Part shown: piece after piece, positions 31,513-39,746 of the stretch
Position numbering within the stretch: position 1 is the stretch's first letter
Layout of the letters: every line of letters starts with the position of its first letter
Assembly: GCA_029858285.1 (NCBI GenBank)
Contig: JAOUFN010000016.1
Location: forward strand, 1-56,905
DNA from: Nitrospirota bacterium
Lineage (GTDB): Bacteria > Nitrospirota > JACRHL01
Direction: 5' to 3'
Length of the DNA stretch: 56,905 bases
Program-made: the position numbers and the translations under genes
The notes under the pieces: generated by a model
Told to the model about the DNA's origin: nothing
Databases searched by the model: none
Seen by the model: the letters and a program-made list of their open reading frames with translations, nothing else

Positions 31513-31548
31513 GGTGGGCGGCATGGGGGGCGGCATGGGGGCTGGCAA
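31513..31548. repeat. Three 12-bp tandem units, intergenic
   Basis: GGTGGGCGGCAT, GGGGGGCGGCAT and GGGGGCTGGCAA follow one another in the spacer between ispG and the malic enzyme gene. Because this array is non-coding, the 12-bp period is not explained by protein selection. Confidence 0.7.
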
Positions 31549-31654
31549 GGGAAACAGATTGTTCCGGTGGCCGGGAGTTTGGGGAAAAATGCAGTATCAT
31601 GAACAGGTTGCCACGGGGGCGGGGTAACCGAGGGGGGCGAGGAGCAAGGCGTTA

Positions 31655-33067
31655 ATGGCACCAGTATCCACAGGCAGTCACATCATCACCGTGCGGGTCA
31701 GCTTCCGCAACCGCCCGGGTTTTCTGGGCGAGATTCTGGAGGCCATTGGCGATTCCGGCGCCACCGTGCTGGGCATGGATCTGGTATCGGTGCAGGACGA
31801 CCGGGTGACCCGCGACATCACCGTGGAGACCGAGGACGCCAACCACGCCGAGCGGGTGCTGGAGCGTCTGGGGGGGCTGGACTACCTGCGCGTGCTGTAC
31901 GTTTCCGACCCCACCTTCCTGATGCACCTGGGGGGCAAGATCGAGGTCACCAACAAGGTGCCCCTGAAGACCCGCGAAGACCTGTCCCGCGCCTACACAC
32001 CGGGGGTGGCCCGCATCTGCGAGGCCATTCACAAGAACCCCGACGAGGTGTATGCCCTCACCATCAAGCGCAACACCGTGGCGGTGGTCACCGATGGCAC
32101 CGCCGTGCTGGGGCTGGGCGACATCGGCCCGCGTGCCGCGATGCCGGTGATGGAAGGCAAGGCCATGCTGTTCAAGGAGTTCGCCGGGGTGGACGCTTTC
32201 CCCATCTGCCTCGACACCACGGATGTGGACGAGGTGGTGCGCACCGTAAAAGCCATCGCGCCGGGGTTTGGCGGCATCAATCTGGAGGACATCTCCTCGC
32301 CGCGCTGCTTCGAGATCGAGCGGCGCCTGCGGCAGGAACTGGATATTCCGGTGTTTCACGACGACCAGCACGGCACCGCCGTGGTGGTGCTGGCGGCGCT
32401 GTTCAATGCCCTCAAGGTGGTGCCCAAGCCCATCTCCCGCCTGCGCGTGGTGGTGAGCGGCATCGGCGCCGCCGGGGTGGCGTGCACCCGCATGCTGATG
32501 CTGGCGGGGGTGGAGAATTTTGTCGGGGTGGACCGCACCGGCATCCTCTATCGGGGGCGCCGCGAGGGCATGAACGACCTCAAGGAGTGGTACGCCAGCA
32601 ACACCAATCCGGAGCGCCAGCGCGGCACTCTGGCCGACGCCCTGGAGGGAGCCGACCTGTTTCTGGGGGTTTCCGCCGCCGGATTGCTTACCCCGGAGAT
32701 GCTGGAGCGCATGGCGCCGGATCCGATCGTCTTTGCCCTGGCCAACCCGGTGCCGGAGATCATGCCGGACCTGGTCAGCGGGCGCGTGCGCATCATCGCT
32801 ACCGGCCGTTCCGACTACCCCAACCAGATCAACAACGTGCTGTGTTTTCCCGGCATGTTCCGGGGGGCGCTGGACTGCCGCGCCAGCGAGATCAACGAGG
32901 CCATGAAGCTGGCCGCCGCCCGCGCCATTGCGGACGTGATTCCGGAGGCGGAAGTTTCGGAAGATTACATCATTCCCAGCACCTTCAACCGCCAGGTGGC
33001 GCCCGCCGTGGCGGACGCCGTGGTGGCCGCCGCCCGGCGCAGCGGGGTGGCGCGAAGGGATCGTTAG
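31655..33067 (+). CDS. ACT-domain malic enzyme
   Basis: The 470-residue protein has an N-terminal ACT domain (about residues 9-85: ITVRVSFRNRPGFLGEILEAIGDSGATVLGMDLV). A malic enzyme follows: SRAYTPGVARICEAI, TVAVVTDGTAVLGLGDIGP with the substrate region, PVMEGKAMLFKEFAGVDAFPI, and the metal-binding segment VFHDDQHGTA. The Rossmann motif GIGAAGVAC and the end GRSDYPNQINNVLCFPGMFRGALD are also present. It decarboxylates malate to pyruvate, producing NAD(P)H. ACT domains usually bind amino acids, so allosteric control is likely. The phosphotransacetylase-like C-terminal domain of the long proteobacterial form is absent. With pckA nearby it belongs to the C4/C3 anaplerotic node. Confidence 0.93.
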   Translation: MAPVSTGSHIITVRVSFRNRPGFLGEILEAIGDSGATVLGMDLVSVQDDRVTRDITVETEDANHAERVLERLGGLDYLRVLYVSDPTFLMHLGGKIEVTNKVPLKTREDLSRAYTPGVARICEAIHKNPDEVYALTIKRNTVAVVTDGTAVLGLGDIGPRAAMPVMEGKAMLFKEFAGVDAFPICLDTTDVDEVVRTVKAIAPGFGGINLEDISSPRCFEIERRLRQELDIPVFHDDQHGTAVVVLAALFNALKVVPKPISRLRVVVSGIGAAGVACTRMLMLAGVENFVGVDRTGILYRGRREGMNDLKEWYASNTNPERQRGTLADALEGADLFLGVSAAGLLTPEMLERMAPDPIVFALANPVPEIMPDLVSGRVRIIATGRSDYPNQINNVLCFPGMFRGALDCRASEINEAMKLAAARAIADVIPEAEVSEDYIIPSTFNRQVAPAVADAVVAAARRSGVARRDR

Positions 33068-33084
33068 CGTGTAGGGTGTTGCGA

Positions 33085-33663
33085 ATGAGGATCAGAACAT
33101 TGCGTTGTTTGTGGCCACTTTCCGGTCACACCGGCTGCCCGACCGGGCCGCGCTCCAGCCGCGCCGTGGGCATGAGCCTGACCGCCGTGGTGGTCACGGC
33201 GCTGCTGACGCTGCCCGGCTGCGCCGCCCTGCAGGGGATGCAGCATCGCCACGGGGTGGCCCCCGCGAGCGCCACCCCGGCCACACCGCGCCCGGCCGAT
33301 ACTCCCGCAACCAGCGTGGAGGGCGCTCGGGCGCTGGTGGCCAAGGGGCGTCATCAGGAGGCCCTGGCGGCGCTGGACCGGGCGTTGTCCCAGCATAAGG
33401 GACAGGAAGACGCGGTGTTGATGGAAAAGGCGGTGATTCTGGCCTCCGCCGAGGTGGCTGATTACCCCCACGCCCAGGAGGCGCTGGACCTGTTGCTGCG
33501 CAAACACCCGCGTTCCACCTACGGCCCCCTGGCGGCGACACTGGCGGATGTGCTGGCTAGGCTGCGCAAGTCGGCCCAGGACAACGAGGCGCTGCGTCAG
33601 GACCTCAAGCAGATTCTGGACATTGACATGGAAGCGGAGCGCCGCCGCCGCAGCGGCAGCTAG
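33085..33663 (+). CDS. Probable lipoprotein with TPR-like repeat
   Basis: The 192-residue product has a hydrophobic segment ending in a lipobox-like TLPGC (Cys46), after an unusually long N-terminal region. An alternative ATG at 33172 would place the lipobox about 16 residues from the start. A Pro/Ala/Thr-rich linker follows. A helical part (VEGARALVAKGRHQEALAALDRALSQHKGQEDAVLMEKAVILAS, then YPHAQEALDLLLRKHPRSTYGPLAATLADVLARL) resembles tetratricopeptide repeats. The C-terminus is a charged coiled segment. It begins 17 bases after the malic enzyme gene, so cotranscription is possible. An envelope scaffold role is inferred. The start codon is uncertain. Confidence 0.75.
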   Translation: MRIRTLRCLWPLSGHTGCPTGPRSSRAVGMSLTAVVVTALLTLPGCAALQGMQHRHGVAPASATPATPRPADTPATSVEGARALVAKGRHQEALAALDRALSQHKGQEDAVLMEKAVILASAEVADYPHAQEALDLLLRKHPRSTYGPLAATLADVLARLRKSAQDNEALRQDLKQILDIDMEAERRRRSGS

Positions 33664-33708
33664 CGCGGTGGAACGGGCGGACGCCCGGCGCCGGTGGGGG
33701 ACCGGGGC

Positions 33709-34560
33709 CTAGTCGCCGCCGGTGCCGCCGGGGTTTTTTTTTGGGGAAGACTTTTTCCCGCCGCCCCTGGCCGCTGTCTGTGGCCGTCCTTTCCCTGCAC
33801 CGTCGGCTTGCGCTTTCCCCGAGTGGTCGGCTTGCGCTTTCCCCGAGTGGTCGGCTTGCGCTTTCCCCGAATGGTCGGCTTGCGCCTCCAGGCTATGGAT
33901 GGATTCCATGGCTACGCGGCAGGATTCGTGAAATTCGTCCCGCAGCGCCTCCACCTCCTCGTACAGGGAGCGGATGCGCTCCATGGTGGGGTCGGGAAGT
34001 TCGGTGTGGTCCAGCGTCTGTTCCGGGAACGCCCCCAACTGGCGGTGGATGATGCGACCGGGGATGCCCACCACCGTGCAGTTGTCGGGCACCGGCTTGA
34101 GCACCACGGAGTTGGCGCCGATCTTGACGTTGTCGCCGATGGTGATGGCCCCCAGCACCTTGGCTCCCGCCCCCACCACAACATGGTTGCCCAAGGTCGG
34201 GTGGCGCTTGCCGCGCTGCTTGCCGGTGCCGCCCACGGTCACTCCCTGATAGAGGGTGACGTGGTGGCCGATCTCGGCGGTCTCGCCGATCACCACCCCC
34301 ATGCCGTGGTCGATGAAGAAGGCCGGGCCGATGGTGGCGCCGGGGTGGATTTCGATGCCGGTGAGCAGGCGGGCAAACTGGGACAGCAGCCGTGGCAGCA
34401 CCGGCACACCGGCCCGGCGCAGGGTGTGCGCGATGCGGTGCGACAGGATGGCGTGCCAGCCACTGTAGGACAGCCACACCTCCAGGCGGCTGACGGCGGC
34501 GGGGTCGCGCTCGAATACGGCGGCGAAATCCTGCCTGAGGTTTTCCAGCATTCCACTCAT
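33709..34560 (-). CDS. cysE: Serine O-acetyltransferase with repetitive tail
   Basis: The 283-residue protein acetylates serine for cysteine synthesis. The N-terminal helical domain ([37 protein letters not shown]) leads into the left-handed beta-helix: [55 protein letters not shown]. The catalytic His/Asp pair is in FIDHGMG. After the helix there is an abnormal tail: residues about 224-252 hold three copies of AQADHSGK. A Lys/Gly-rich segment follows ([23 protein letters not shown]). In many bacteria the CysE C-terminus ends in Ile and docks into CysK; here it ends GGD, so that contact is unlikely. ispF and ispD lie upstream. Confidence 0.92.
   Translation of the reverse strand: MSGMLENLRQDFAAVFERDPAAVSRLEVWLSYSGWHAILSHRIAHTLRRAGVPVLPRLLSQFARLLTGIEIHPGATIGPAFFIDHGMGVVIGETAEIGHHVTLYQGVTVGGTGKQRGKRHPTLGNHVVVGAGAKVLGAITIGDNVKIGANSVVLKPVPDNCTVVGIPGRIIHRQLGAFPEQTLDHTELPDPTMERIRSLYEEVEALRDEFHESCRVAMESIHSLEAQADHSGKAQADHSGKAQADHSGKAQADGAGKGRPQTAARGGGKKSSPKKNPGGTGGD
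33804..33889. repeat. Three and a half 24-bp tandem units in cysE
   Basis: The unit CGGCTTGCGCTTTCC plus CCGAGTGGT occurs at 33804-33827, 33828-33851 and 33852-33875 (one base changed in the third), with a partial fourth at 33876-33889. It encodes the repeated octapeptide AQADHSGK on the minus strand. Near identity of the units suggests recent expansion. Confidence 0.93.
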
Positions 34561-34676
34561 GACTGCCTGTAACGTGACGGCTCCGGCAACGGATCGGTGG
34601 TCCATGGACCCGGTGCAGTCTGCAACACAACCGGACTCTGCACAACCGTTCGCGGCCCGACGGTGTGCCGCATGGC

Positions 34677-35189
34677 CTACGAGTCGCGTCCCCGCACCCG
34701 CTGGCTGGCCCTCTTCTCGGTCAACAGGCACACGGCCTGAACCGCGATGCCCTCCTGACGCCCCAGGGTGCCCAGTTTTTCGTGGGTGGTGGCCTTGACG
34801 TTGACGCGCTGCACCGGGCAGCCGAGCACCCGGGCCAGATTGGCCTGCATGGCGTCCCGGTGGGGCGCAAGCTTGGGCGCCTCGGCGATGATGACCGTGT
34901 CCACGTTGCTCACCCGGTACCCGGCATCGCGCATCATCCCGACCACTTTTTCCAGCAGGCGCAGGCTGTCGGCGCCCTTCCAAGCGGGGTCGGTGTCGGA
35001 AAAGTGCTGGCCGATGTCACCCATTCCCAGGGCGCCCAGGAGCGCGTCGCTCACCGCGTGCGCCAGGGCGTCGGCGTCGGAGTGCCCGGCCAGTCCCCTG
35101 GTGTGGGGGATGGTGACGCCACCGAGGATCAGGGGGCGTCCCTCTACCAGCGGGTGGATATCGTAGCCGATGCCGATCTTTACGGGCAT
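34677..35189 (-). CDS. ispF: 2-C-methyl-D-erythritol 2,4-cyclodiphosphate synthase
   Basis: The 170-residue trimeric zinc enzyme cyclises CDP-ME 2-phosphate in the MEP pathway. It begins [43 protein letters not shown] with the conserved Asp-x-His metal pair (YDIH) and the SDAD motif. The middle contains [18 protein letters not shown], and [25 protein letters not shown] closes the fold. The ATG overlaps the 3' end of ispD by ten bases, giving a coupled ispD-ispF pair rather than the fused IspDF found in many alphaproteobacteria. A short basic tail ([11 protein letters not shown]) follows the normal end. Confidence 0.97.
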   Translation of the reverse strand: MPVKIGIGYDIHPLVEGRPLILGGVTIPHTRGLAGHSDADALAHAVSDALLGALGMGDIGQHFSDTDPAWKGADSLRLLEKVVGMMRDAGYRVSNVDTVIIAEAPKLAPHRDAMQANLARVLGCPVQRVNVKATTHEKLGTLGRQEGIAVQAVCLLTEKRASQRVRGRDS

Positions 35190-35890
35190 TCTGCCTCCAG
35201 CCAGGCCCGCGCGGTGATCAGGTCGCGGGGTGTGGTTACCTTCAGGGATTCGCCGCTGCCTTCAATCATCTCTACCGGCTGGCCGTGCCATTCCGCAAGT
35301 TGCGCGTCGTCGGTCGCCACCGCGTCCGGCGGGGCGGCCAGGTAGGCGGCGCGGATCATCTTAGCCGGAAATACCTGGGGGGTGAAGGCCTGCCACAGGG
35401 TGCCGCGGGCGGGGGTCTCCAGCACCCGTCCGGTCGCGTCCACGCGTTTGATGGTGTCGCTGGCGGGGCGCCCCACCACCACCCCCACGCCCTGGTGGGC
35501 GCGGCGAATGGCACGCTCCAGCACCACCGGGTCGGGGAACGGCCGCACCGCGTCGTGGATCGCGATCACATCGGCCCCGGCGGAGACCGCCTGCATGCCG
35601 TTGCGGACCGACTCCAGCCGGGTTTTTCCTCCCGCCAGCGGACCACTGACCTGTTCCAGCGCGTGGTCCTTCAGCAACCGCCGGGTGAAATCCAGTTCGG
35701 CGGTGGGCACCACCAGCACCACCTGGCACACCAGAGGGCAACGCCACAGGGCACGCAGGGTGTGAATCAGCAGGGGCGCTCCGCCCAGATCCAGAAACTG
35801 TTTGGCGATGGCTGTACCCATGCGCACCCCGCGCCCCCCGGCGGGGACGACCACCGCAGCGGTGGGGCTGGCACTGGATTCCGGGACCAT
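35180..35890 (-). CDS. ispD: 2-C-methyl-D-erythritol 4-phosphate cytidylyltransferase
   Basis: The 236-residue enzyme makes CDP-ME from MEP and CTP. The nucleotide-binding loop is [35 protein letters not shown], and [30 protein letters not shown] and [16 protein letters not shown] follow. The [32 protein letters not shown] end is typical. The ATG at 35890 gives the standard length, with GGAAGGG upstream. The frame remains open for another 68 codons, encoding a Pro/Glu/Leu-rich repeat with no family match; that part is regarded as leader. It overlaps ispF, so both are expressed together. Confidence 0.96.
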   Translation of the reverse strand: MVPESSASPTAAVVVPAGGRGVRMGTAIAKQFLDLGGAPLLIHTLRALWRCPLVCQVVLVVPTAELDFTRRLLKDHALEQVSGPLAGGKTRLESVRNGMQAVSAGADVIAIHDAVRPFPDPVVLERAIRRAHQGVGVVVGRPASDTIKRVDATGRVLETPARGTLWQAFTPQVFPAKMIRAAYLAAPPDAVATDDAQLAEWHGQPVEMIEGSGESLKVTTPRDLITARAWLEAECP

Positions 35891-35941
35891 GAAGAACAAC
35901 CCTTCCTTGCACGCAACGGGCCCGTGGCAATCAGTCAGCGG

Positions 35942-35989
35942 CTCATCCGGCAACTCATCCGGCAGCTTTTCCGGCAGCTTTTCCGGCGG
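35942..35989. repeat. Four 12-bp tandem units upstream of ispD
   Basis: CTCATCCGGCAA, CTCATCCGGCAG, CTTTTCCGGCAG and CTTTTCCGGCGG lie end to end, 52 bases before the ispD start on its coding strand. Read in the open ispD frame they would encode a KLPEKLPDELPDE-type run. The flanking 35990-36148 contains no gene I can support. Confidence 0.85.
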
Positions 35990-36148
35990 TTCGGGTCCCG
36001 ACGGCGACAGCCACCCAAAAACCGTTGCCGAAACAGTGGAGAAAACCGTCCACAGCGTGGGCTCCAGCATACCGGAACAGCCGCTCTTTCGCATGTGATA
36101 TGCCTGTAATCCGCCGTTTCCAGCGCCGTCCGCGGCGGGGAATATGAC

Positions 36149-36178
36149 TTGACAATGGCCTTGTTTCGGACCTATCGT
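36149..36178 (+). promoter_or_regulatory. Sigma70-type promoter for pckA
   Basis: A consensus TTGACA at 36149-36154 and TATCGT at 36173-36178 are 18 bases apart. The predicted start of transcription gives a leader of about 130 bases before the pckA ATG. Confidence 0.7.
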
Positions 36179-36312
36179 GCTGGCTCACAGGGATTAATTG
36201 GGGCGTCGACGGATGTTGTGTCCGGACGGCGTGTATCGATAGTGTTCCGGATCGTCCCGGCACGGAGTTGGGCAGCCGGCAGCCGGGGTGGCGTTTCTTC
36301 TGGGGAGACGTG

Positions 36313-37899
36313 ATGGACAGGGCGAAACAACTGGAGGTTCTGGGGCTTCGCGGATTGGGGGAGGTCCACTGGAACCTCTCGCCCGCCGTGCTCTACGAGG
36401 AGGCCGTGCGCCGTGGGGAGGGCAACGTCGCATCCGGCGGCCCTCTGGTGGTTCACACCGGCAACTTTACCGGCCGCGCCGCCAACGACAAATTTATCGT
36501 GGACGAACCCGGCAGCCGTGACCATGTCGCCTGGGGGGAGGTCAACAAGCCGGTTTCCGAGGCGGCCTTCGACAACCTGCTGCGCAAGGTCTGCGCCTAC
36601 TTTCAGAAGCGCGACGTGTTCGTGCAGGACCTGTACGCGGGGCAGGACGACCGCTTCCGCATGCCGATCCGCGTCATCACCCAGAGCGCCTGGCACAGCC
36701 TGTTCGCCAACAACCTGTTCGTACGCCCCGGTGCCGAGGAACGAGCTAGCCACGCGCCGGAGTTCACCGTGCTCCACGCCCCGGGTTTCGAGGCCGATCC
36801 CAAACAGGACGGCACCCGATCCGGGGCGTTCGTGTTTTTGCACCTGGGCCGCAAGCTGGTGCTGATCGGCGGCACCCACTACGCGGGCGAAATCAAGAAA
36901 TCCATTTTCTCGTCCCTCAATTACCTGCTGCCGCTGCAGGGCGTCATGTCCATGCACTGCTCGGCGAACATCGGTGCGGACGGCAATACGGCGCTGTTCT
37001 TCGGCCTTTCCGGCACCGGCAAAACCACGCTTTCCGCCGACCCGGAGCGGGGCCTGATCGGTGACGACGAGCACGGCTGGTCGGACAGCGGGGTGTTCAA
37101 CTACGAGGGCGGCTGTTACGCCAAGGTGATCAACCTCTCACCCCGCGCGGAGCCGGAAATCTTTGCCTGCACCCGCCGCTTCGGCACGGTGCTGGAGAAC
37201 GTGGTGATGGACCCCTCCAGCCGCGAGCTGGACCTGGACGCCGGCCACATCACCGAGAACACCCGCGCCGCCTACCCCATCGACTACATTCCCAATGCGG
37301 TACCGGAGGGGCGTGGCGGGCACCCGCGCAACGTCATTTTCCTTACCTGCGATGCCTTTGGCGTGATGCCGCCCATTGCGCGCCTCACCCCGGATCAGGC
37401 CATGTACCACTTCCTGTCCGGCTACACCGCCAAGGTGGCCGGCACCGAGGCGGGCATCAAGGAGCCCCGGGCCACGTTTTCCACCTGCTTTGGCGCCCCC
37501 TTCATGCCCCTGCATCCGGGGGTTTACGCCAAACTGCTGGGGGAGAAAATCCAGCGCCACGACGCCGACTGCTGGCTGATCAATACCGGCTGGACCGGCG
37601 GCGGCTACGGCGTGGGCAGCCGCATGTCCATTTCCCACACCCGCGCCATGGTGCATGCCGCCCTGGATGGCGCCCTCCGGGAGGTCGAAATGGTCCCCGA
37701 TCCGGTTTTTGGCTTGGCCATCCCCAAAAAGGTGAAGGGGGTTGCGGGCGATGTGCTGCAGCCGCGCAACACCTGGGTGGACGGCACCGCCTATGACGCC
37801 AAGGCCAAGGAACTGGCACGCCTGTTCCACGCCAATTTTGCCCAGTATGCTTCCGGGGTCTCCGAGGCCATCCGCAACGCCGGTCCGCTGGTCGGCTGA
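36313..37899 (+). CDS. pckA: ATP-dependent phosphoenolpyruvate carboxykinase
   Basis: The 528-residue enzyme converts oxaloacetate and ATP to phosphoenolpyruvate, CO2 and ADP, the first committed step of gluconeogenesis. The ATP-type family is shown by the P-loop GLSGTGKTTLSADPERGLIGDDEHGWSD with kinase-1a and kinase-2 motifs. The substrate arginine region HTGNFTGRAANDKFIVDEP, the metal-binding LIGGTHYAGEIKKSIF and the late TGWTGGGYGVGSRMSI also fit. The ATG at 36313 is chosen because GGGGAGA lies 6 bases upstream. A strong promoter precedes it. With the malic enzyme gene 4 kb away it links C4 and C3 metabolism. There is no obvious operon partner downstream. Confidence 0.97.
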   Translation: MDRAKQLEVLGLRGLGEVHWNLSPAVLYEEAVRRGEGNVASGGPLVVHTGNFTGRAANDKFIVDEPGSRDHVAWGEVNKPVSEAAFDNLLRKVCAYFQKRDVFVQDLYAGQDDRFRMPIRVITQSAWHSLFANNLFVRPGAEERASHAPEFTVLHAPGFEADPKQDGTRSGAFVFLHLGRKLVLIGGTHYAGEIKKSIFSSLNYLLPLQGVMSMHCSANIGADGNTALFFGLSGTGKTTLSADPERGLIGDDEHGWSDSGVFNYEGGCYAKVINLSPRAEPEIFACTRRFGTVLENVVMDPSSRELDLDAGHITENTRAAYPIDYIPNAVPEGRGGHPRNVIFLTCDAFGVMPPIARLTPDQAMYHFLSGYTAKVAGTEAGIKEPRATFSTCFGAPFMPLHPGVYAKLLGEKIQRHDADCWLINTGWTGGGYGVGSRMSISHTRAMVHAALDGALREVEMVPDPVFGLAIPKKVKGVAGDVLQPRNTWVDGTAYDAKAKELARLFHANFAQYASGVSEAIRNAGPLVG

Positions 37900-38010
37900 A
37901 GCGGTCGGGGGGGGCTGGCAGTCCGTGGCGTTCGGGGAAAGCGGGTGACCAGCAGGCGGGGGGGCGGAATCCGAACGTCCTCCGCTAGACATGCTGTGAC
38001 AGGGGGGCAG

Positions 38011-38481
38011 GTGGCCCGGCGCTACTGGCTGATGAAATCCGAGCCCGACGTCTTCGGCATCCACGACCTGGAGCGCCGCCCCGGTGGTACCGAGCCGTGG
38101 GACGGGGTGCGCAACTACCAGGCCCGCAATTTCATGCGTGACGACATGCAGCCCGGCGACGGCGTGCTGTTTTACCACAGCAACTCCGACCCCCCCGGCG
38201 TGGCGGGGCTGGCCGAGGTGGTGCGGGCGGGCTACCCCGATCCCACCGCCTTCGACCCCGCCCATATCCACTACGACGCTAAATCCGACCCCGCCAGTCC
38301 ACGCTGGTTCATGGTGGACGTTCGCCACCTGCACACCTTTGCGCGCCTGATCCCTCTGGAAGAACTGCGCCGCACGCCAGGGCTGGAAGACATGGCGGTG
38401 GTGCGCAAGGGGCAGCGTCTGTCGGTGCAGCCGGTGACTGCCGCCGAGTGGGAAATCGTGCGGGCACTAGGGGAGCGCTAG
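38011..38481 (+). CDS. EVE-domain protein
   Basis: The 156-residue protein is a complete EVE domain (PUA-like fold, formerly DUF55). Features are RRYWLMKSEPDVFGIHDLER, WDGVRNYQARNFMRDDMQPGDGVLFYHSNSDPPGVAGLAEVV, and SPRWFMVDVRHLHTF..IPLEELR. The aromatic cage that reads modified bases in DNA or RNA is expected from this family, and the SEP and VRNYQARN motifs are intact. A GTG at 38011 is chosen because AGGGGGGCAG precedes it; the frame is open upstream without similarity. Solo EVE proteins are common in Proteobacteria; the biological target is unresolved. It is followed within a few bases by a membrane protein gene. Confidence 0.93.
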   Translation: MARRYWLMKSEPDVFGIHDLERRPGGTEPWDGVRNYQARNFMRDDMQPGDGVLFYHSNSDPPGVAGLAEVVRAGYPDPTAFDPAHIHYDAKSDPASPRWFMVDVRHLHTFARLIPLEELRRTPGLEDMAVVRKGQRLSVQPVTAAEWEIVRALGER

Positions 38482-38488
38482 GGTGCGG

Positions 38489-39670
38489 ATGGTGTCCTCC
38501 GAGCCTTTTTTCCCGGTAACTGCCGGGCGGCGCATTCTGGCCCTGTTGCGCTTGCGCCGCGCCGCCGGATGGCGCCGACTGCAGGCCCAGGCCCTGCCGT
38601 TGCTGGTGCTGGGGCCGCTGATCGGCGGTACCGCGCTGCTGTTTCTTGGGCGGCTGGGCCGCGATGCGCGGGTGATGACCGGCACGGCGGCTCTGGAACC
38701 GCTGGGCTGGATCGGAGTGCTGTTTCTGGCGATGATTGCCGTGCGGCGAGCCCCGGTCGCCCAGCGGCCGGATCTGGTGGCCCTGCACCCTTTGGGGGGC
38801 GCGCGGCGGGTGGATGCCTGGCTGGCGGCGTTGGGGCGGGTGGCGCCCCTGTGTCTGGTGGTGGCGGTGATTGTGGCGGTGACCGGCGGCGGTGGCACCC
38901 GTTGGGTGGCGGTGGCGGTGTTGCTGCTGGCGGCTCCCCTGCTGGCGCCGACTCCGGCCCCCGCCCGGACATCCGGTTCCGCCGCCCGCCGAGCGACCTC
39001 TGTGGGGCCCTGGCCAAGGCGTCTGGCGCGGCTGCCGGAAAGACTCCCGGAAAGACTGGTGGAGGCGCCGCTGCGGCCCCATCTCCGGCGGGATCTGCTG
39101 CTGCTGTTGCGGGGTGCGGTGCCAGGGGCCGGGGTATCGGTGGCGGGTTGTGCCTTGTCGTTGCTGGTGGTATGCGCCTGCAGCGGATTTTTTTCCGGCG
39201 CGCCGCGTCCGCGTCTGGCGCTCCTGGCCGGGGCTCTGGCCGGGTGGGGGTTGGCCACGGCGGTGTTTCCCCTCACCCGCAGCCGCTGGCGGCGCACCTG
39301 GGTGGAGGCCGCCGCAGGGGTTCCTCCACGGATCATCTGGCGTTCCAGGGTGGCCCTGGGTGGGGTGCTGGGGGGGCTGGCCGGGTGTGTCGGTGGCCTG
39401 GTGTGGCTGGGGGTGGACCCGGTTCAGGCGTGGCGCTTTCCCCTGTTCGGCCTGGCAGCCGGAATCCTTACCGGCGCGGCGGTGATGGAGGGCGACGGGC
39501 GACCCCTGCTGGCGGCCGTGGTGGCCTTGATTCCAACCCTGTTGATCGCCGCTCTGGGAGTAATTCATCCACTGGGGTTGCTGGCTGTTTTTTTGGTGGT
39601 AGGCTATCTTGAAAAATTGGCGGAACCGCGTATCGTGCGACGCTTGGGGGAGCCCGCAGCGTGGGAGTAA
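38489..39670 (+). CDS. Unknown polytopic membrane protein
   Basis: The 393-residue protein is very hydrophobic, with roughly ten candidate membrane segments in two groups. The N-terminal half includes LPLLVLGPLIGGTALLFLG, LGWIGVLFLAMIAV and PLCLVVAVIVAV; the C-terminal half includes LSLLVVCACSGFF, LALLAGALAGWGLATAV, GGVLGGLAGCVGGLVWLG and LLAVFLVVGYLEKL. Between them is a basic, repetitive loop RRLARLPERLPERLVEAPLRPHLRRDL, encoded partly by 12-bp units. I recognise no family; the topology is reminiscent of ABC-2 type permeases, but no ATPase neighbours it. The ATG at 38489 follows the EVE stop closely, so it is probably in the same transcript. Confidence 0.75.
   Translation: MVSSEPFFPVTAGRRILALLRLRRAAGWRRLQAQALPLLVLGPLIGGTALLFLGRLGRDARVMTGTAALEPLGWIGVLFLAMIAVRRAPVAQRPDLVALHPLGGARRVDAWLAALGRVAPLCLVVAVIVAVTGGGGTRWVAVAVLLLAAPLLAPTPAPARTSGSAARRATSVGPWPRRLARLPERLPERLVEAPLRPHLRRDLLLLLRGAVPGAGVSVAGCALSLLVVCACSGFFSGAPRPRLALLAGALAGWGLATAVFPLTRSRWRRTWVEAAAGVPPRIIWRSRVALGGVLGGLAGCVGGLVWLGVDPVQAWRFPLFGLAAGILTGAAVMEGDGRPLLAAVVALIPTLLIAALGVIHPLGLLAVFLVVGYLEKLAEPRIVRRLGEPAAWE
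39032..39055. repeat. Two 12-bp tandem units in the membrane-protein gene
   Basis: CTGCCGGAAAGA is followed by CTCCCGGAAAGA, encoding the LPERLPER segment of the cytoplasmic loop. A third degenerate unit (CTGGTGGAGGCG) follows. Confidence 0.65.
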
Positions 39671-39746
39671 TATGCTCCCTGTCCGTCGGGGTTGTCCGGC
39701 GGGGGCCGGGCCGCCCGCCCGAATCTGAGTAGTTAGAGGAGTTCCG

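Noticed and set aside
35891-36094. A longer IspD start at 36094
   Set aside because: The added 68 residues contain a 12-bp repeat-derived Pro/Glu/Leu run and no family similarity; the ATG at 35890 gives the normal length.
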